DNA of 6,495 nt from Bacteroidales bacterium (lineage in GTDB: Bacteria > Bacteroidota > Bacteroidia > Bacteroidales > JAAUTT01). Shown here piece by piece: positions 3,958 through 6,495 of the stretch; within the stretch, counting starts at the first letter, position 1; every line of letters starts with the position of its first letter. The translations under genes were made by a program, and so were the position numbers. The notes beneath the pieces are model-generated. The model was not told the DNA's origin, made no database searches, and worked only from the letters and a program-made list of their open reading frames with translations. The stretch spans positions 1 to 6,495 of the forward strand of contig JAAUTT010000263.1 in NCBI GenBank assembly GCA_012031335.1, written 5' to 3'.

Positions 3958-6495
3958 ATGAGTCAATTAAAAAGATATTGTGAACAAATCGGAAGAATTC
4001 TTACTGATTACAAAAGCTTCTTAAATCTGGAAGCAAAGGCTAGTCTATTTGATAATCACAAATATTCTGAATATTTATTTAAACAACTTCTAAACTTAGT
4101 TTATAATTGGGATTTAAAACATACTGAAGAAAAATATTTGACTAATACCTCGGGAATAGATTTATTTAGTAGTAAAAACGGAGGGTATTCAGTTCAAATA
4201 ACAGCTCAAAATAAAGGACAAGATAAAAAGGTAACGGACACTATTTCAGATTACAATGACAAATGGAAAGTAAAATATAAGTTCCTGAAAATTCTATTTA
4301 TACAGGACAATGTCAATGATTTAAGGAAAAAATATAACACATCTGACAAGCTAGTTGAAGTTTTCAGCTTCAAAGAACTACTTGTTACAATTAAAAATTT
4401 GGATGATTTAAATAAGGTTAAAAAAATACTTGATTTTCTAAAGCAAGAGCTTGGTAATGAATTAAGCATTGATAGGCCATTAAAAGGCTTTAGGCATTTT
4501 GAAGAAAAGATGAAAGGCAAAATCTTTTATTCGATTTCCAACACAGAAGCATTTAAAAATGGTTTATTGTATTATACTAATTATGAAGAGTTCTTAATTG
4601 AAAAGTTAGGTGGTATTTTCGAAGATAAGAATAAAAAAGCACTTATTGAAGGTCCACCATGTTCTGGTAAAACAAGTCTTTTGTTTGGTTTAAACGCTAC
4701 TCTTGACAAAAAGCTAATAAAATGTCATTATGTCAACCTTGAAGAATGGAATCAGGAATATGAAGCCGAAATATTCTATTTTAAAGGAATTGATTCACTT
4801 TTAATAATAGATAACGCACATATTGATAGATATGAAATTGCCAAAAATATTTATCAAGTTTGCGATGAAAATAAAATTAACGTCCTATTTATTTCAAGAG
4901 ATAATAATAGCCAAAAGCTTTTAAATAGTTCGTTAAATAGATTCGATTTTGATTTATTAGAATCGTTTACAACAGCATTTGATAAGGACGAGCAGATTAA
5001 ATTGAAAATAAAGGGAATTGTAGAGAATAGATTAAGCTATTTAAGCAGAGTAAAGCCCAATATTAGTTGGAGTGTAGGCGATATTGAAGAAGTTTATAAG
5101 AACAGTGAGCTAAGTCTATTGAAAACTGCAATCCTATTGAATTATTGGGAACAGAAATATTCAAATAAGCAATTACAAGATGTGCAGGACAATGATTGTT
5201 ATAAAGAGTTTTTCAATGAACATATCCATAAGAAAATGGATTATGAAGTAGTCTTCAAATATTCTTCAATATACAAATTTGAATGCCCCTTTAAACTTAT
5301 TAATATATCGGATACTATTCAACAACAAATTGATAACGGAATTTTTATTGACACCAAAAGAAATCTCTTATATAAATTTCCACATACTGAATATGCTCAA
5401 TTACTATCTAAATCAATAAAATTTGAAAGAAATATTGATAATCGCTATGAAACAGCACAAATTTTAAATTACATAATTGAAGCTAAACCTGAGAATATTC
5501 ATATACTAATTGAAGGTTTATTGAATGGTAAGCATTATGCTCATTTAGATTTTATTCTATCTGATTATTATACCAATAATTTTATTTTCAATCATTATTC
5601 AACTAGAAAAGATAATATTGATTTAAAACTTCTTTTATTCGGTTTAAATGATATTAGGAAAGAGCTCAGTAATGAAAATTCCAAGAATTTTGTTACAAGA
5701 TTAATTGAATCACTTCAAGATTTTAACCTTATATCATACGAAAAAGCAGGTGAAGAAATAATTGAAAAGGCAAACGAAGTAGCTGATTTTTACAAAATAA
5801 CCAAAAGACCTAGATACAGACAAATCGATGGTTCTAATCGATTTAAGTCGAAATCTTTTTTTGAGTTGAGCGAATTGATTACAAAGAATAGAAAAAATAG
5901 ACCATTTGTTACAAAAATTGCTTTGAGCTTAAAGTATTCCGAATGGAAAACCAAATTTCAACAATACGATGGAAATTATAGCAAAAAAATCGAAGGATTA
6001 GCAAACTTGAACAAAGAACCTATTACAAGGCAATTAGCTTTTGACCTTTATGAATTACTTGATACAAATGAAATATTCAGAAATTTAGAAGATTCATCTA
6101 TTGATGTTTTTGGTAAAGCAATTAATAATCTTTCGAACTTTTATAATATTGATGGTCGAAAGAAACCAAAAGAACTTTTAAAATTATTCAAGAAAAAAGA
6201 AAAGTTTGAAAATCAAACTCAGTATGGGCTTTCAAAATACGCTATTGGGTTATCTCATATTAATCAAATTGATAATGAATTTATTCAAGAATTATATCCT
6301 GGTGATAAAGAGATAATTGAATTGTTTTCAGATGCTTCTGCAAATGATTTGGCTCAAAGGATTCCATTATTTATTAAATGTTTTCCAAGTAAAAATGAAA
6401 CTTTCATATCAATAATAAGAAGTAAACTTTCCAATGATTCCTTTTATAGTCAACAAAACAATAATCTTCAAGGTTTCACAGAATTAGCACACGTA
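3958..6495 (+). CDS. SMEK-domain STAND-type P-loop NTPase (3' end outside window)
   Basis: The frame is open for 846 codons to the window edge with no stop; an in-frame stop at 3946-3948 makes ATG 3958 the first possible start. Residues about 1-140 look like a SMEK domain: LEAKASLF (24-31), YLFKQLLNLVYNWDL, GIDL (66-69) and VQIT (79-82). Glu38, Asp68 and Gln80-x-Thr82 sit where PD-(D/E)xK nuclease-like folds have catalytic residues, but the QxT form lacks the usual lysine, so nuclease activity is uncertain. A P-loop NTPase follows: Walker A GPPCSGKT (232-239), Walker B LLIIDNAH (281-288) and a sensor-like VLFISR (309-314). After a FPHTEYAQLL segment comes a long, Lys/Asn/Glu-rich, apparently helical region that may sense a ligand. 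SMEK-NTPase proteins are predicted members of STAND conflict systems, including anti-phage defence; that role is inferred from architecture only. The gene is strongly AT-rich. Confidence 0.85.
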   Translation, partial: MSQLKRYCEQIGRILTDYKSFLNLEAKASLFDNHKYSEYLFKQLLNLVYNWDLKHTEEKYLTNTSGIDLFSSKNGGYSVQITAQNKGQDKKVTDTISDYNDKWKVKYKFLKILFIQDNVNDLRKKYNTSDKLVEVFSFKELLVTIKNLDDLNKVKKILDFLKQELGNELSIDRPLKGFRHFEEKMKGKIFYSISNTEAFKNGLLYYTNYEEFLIEKLGGIFEDKNKKALIEGPPCSGKTSLLFGLNATLDKKLIKCHYVNLEEWNQEYEAEIFYFKGIDSLLIIDNAHIDRYEIAKNIYQVCDENKINVLFISRDNNSQKLLNSSLNRFDFDLLESFTTAFDKDEQIKLKIKGIVENRLSYLSRVKPNISWSVGDIEEVYKNSELSLLKTAILLNYWEQKYSNKQLQDVQDNDCYKEFFNEHIHKKMDYEVVFKYSSIYKFECPFKLINISDTIQQQIDNGIFIDTKRNLLYKFPHTEYAQLLSKSIKFERNIDNRYETAQILNYIIEAKPENIHILIEGLLNGKHYAHLDFILSDYYTNNFIFNHYSTRKDNIDLKLLLFGLNDIRKELSNENSKNFVTRLIESLQDFNLISYEKAGEEIIEKANEVADFYKITKRPRYRQIDGSNRFKSKSFFELSELITKNRKNRPFVTKIALSLKYSEWKTKFQQYDGNYSKKIEGLANLNKEPITRQLAFDLYELLDTNEIFRNLEDSSIDVFGKAINNLSNFYNIDGRKKPKELLKLFKKKEKFENQTQYGLSKYAIGLSHINQIDNEFIQELYPGDKEIIELFSDASANDLAQRIPLFIKCFPSKNETFISIIRSKLSNDSFYSQQNNNLQGFTELAHV

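Overview
The window looks like a piece of a Bacteroidota (Bacteroidetes) genome or metagenomic contig. The grounds are a FISUMP-type secreted protein, weak or absent Shine-Dalgarno sequences, one TAxxTTTG-type promoter element and AT-rich genes. All recognisable genes are on the + strand. Taxonomy below phylum cannot be read from the sequence.

Positions 1-2814 hold a complete diversity-generating retroelement (DGR) in the order target gene, avd, template repeat (TR), reverse transcriptase (RT). The target (1-774) encodes a secreted protein with a signal-peptide-like start and a C-type-lectin-like FISUMP domain; its last ~200 bp are the variable repeat (VR, 573-772). The accessory gene avd is at 825-1187. 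The TR (1353-1549) aligns to the VR with about 38 substitutions at TR adenines and only five at other bases, the signature of adenine-directed mutagenic retrohoming. The RT (1607-2814) has the DGR motifs IGNLTSQ and YVDD. As described for other DGRs, the RT with Avd would copy TR RNA into adenine-mutated cDNA that replaces the VR and diversifies the ligand-binding face of the target.

The cassette is damaged or poorly sequenced. The first 225 bp of the target carry four single-base indels that cancel out, and the RT carries two +1 indels. All six are homopolymer-length changes, while the 2.5 kb downstream ORF has none. The TR also differs from the VR by one whole codon and five non-adenine bases, so it has changed since it last wrote this VR, or the VR has.

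Positions 2815-3957 contain no convincing protein gene. They hold a 131-nt imperfect palindrome right after the RT, a promoter-like element, a GC-rich hairpin-bearing stretch ending in a terminator-like hairpin (a possible non-coding RNA), and a strong inverted repeat just before the next gene.

From 3958 to the window end is one uninterrupted ORF (846 codons, no stop) with an N-terminal SMEK domain, a P-loop NTPase domain and a long helical C-terminal region. This is the architecture of STAND-type NTPases thought to act in anti-phage or other conflict systems. Nothing in the sequence ties it functionally to the DGR.
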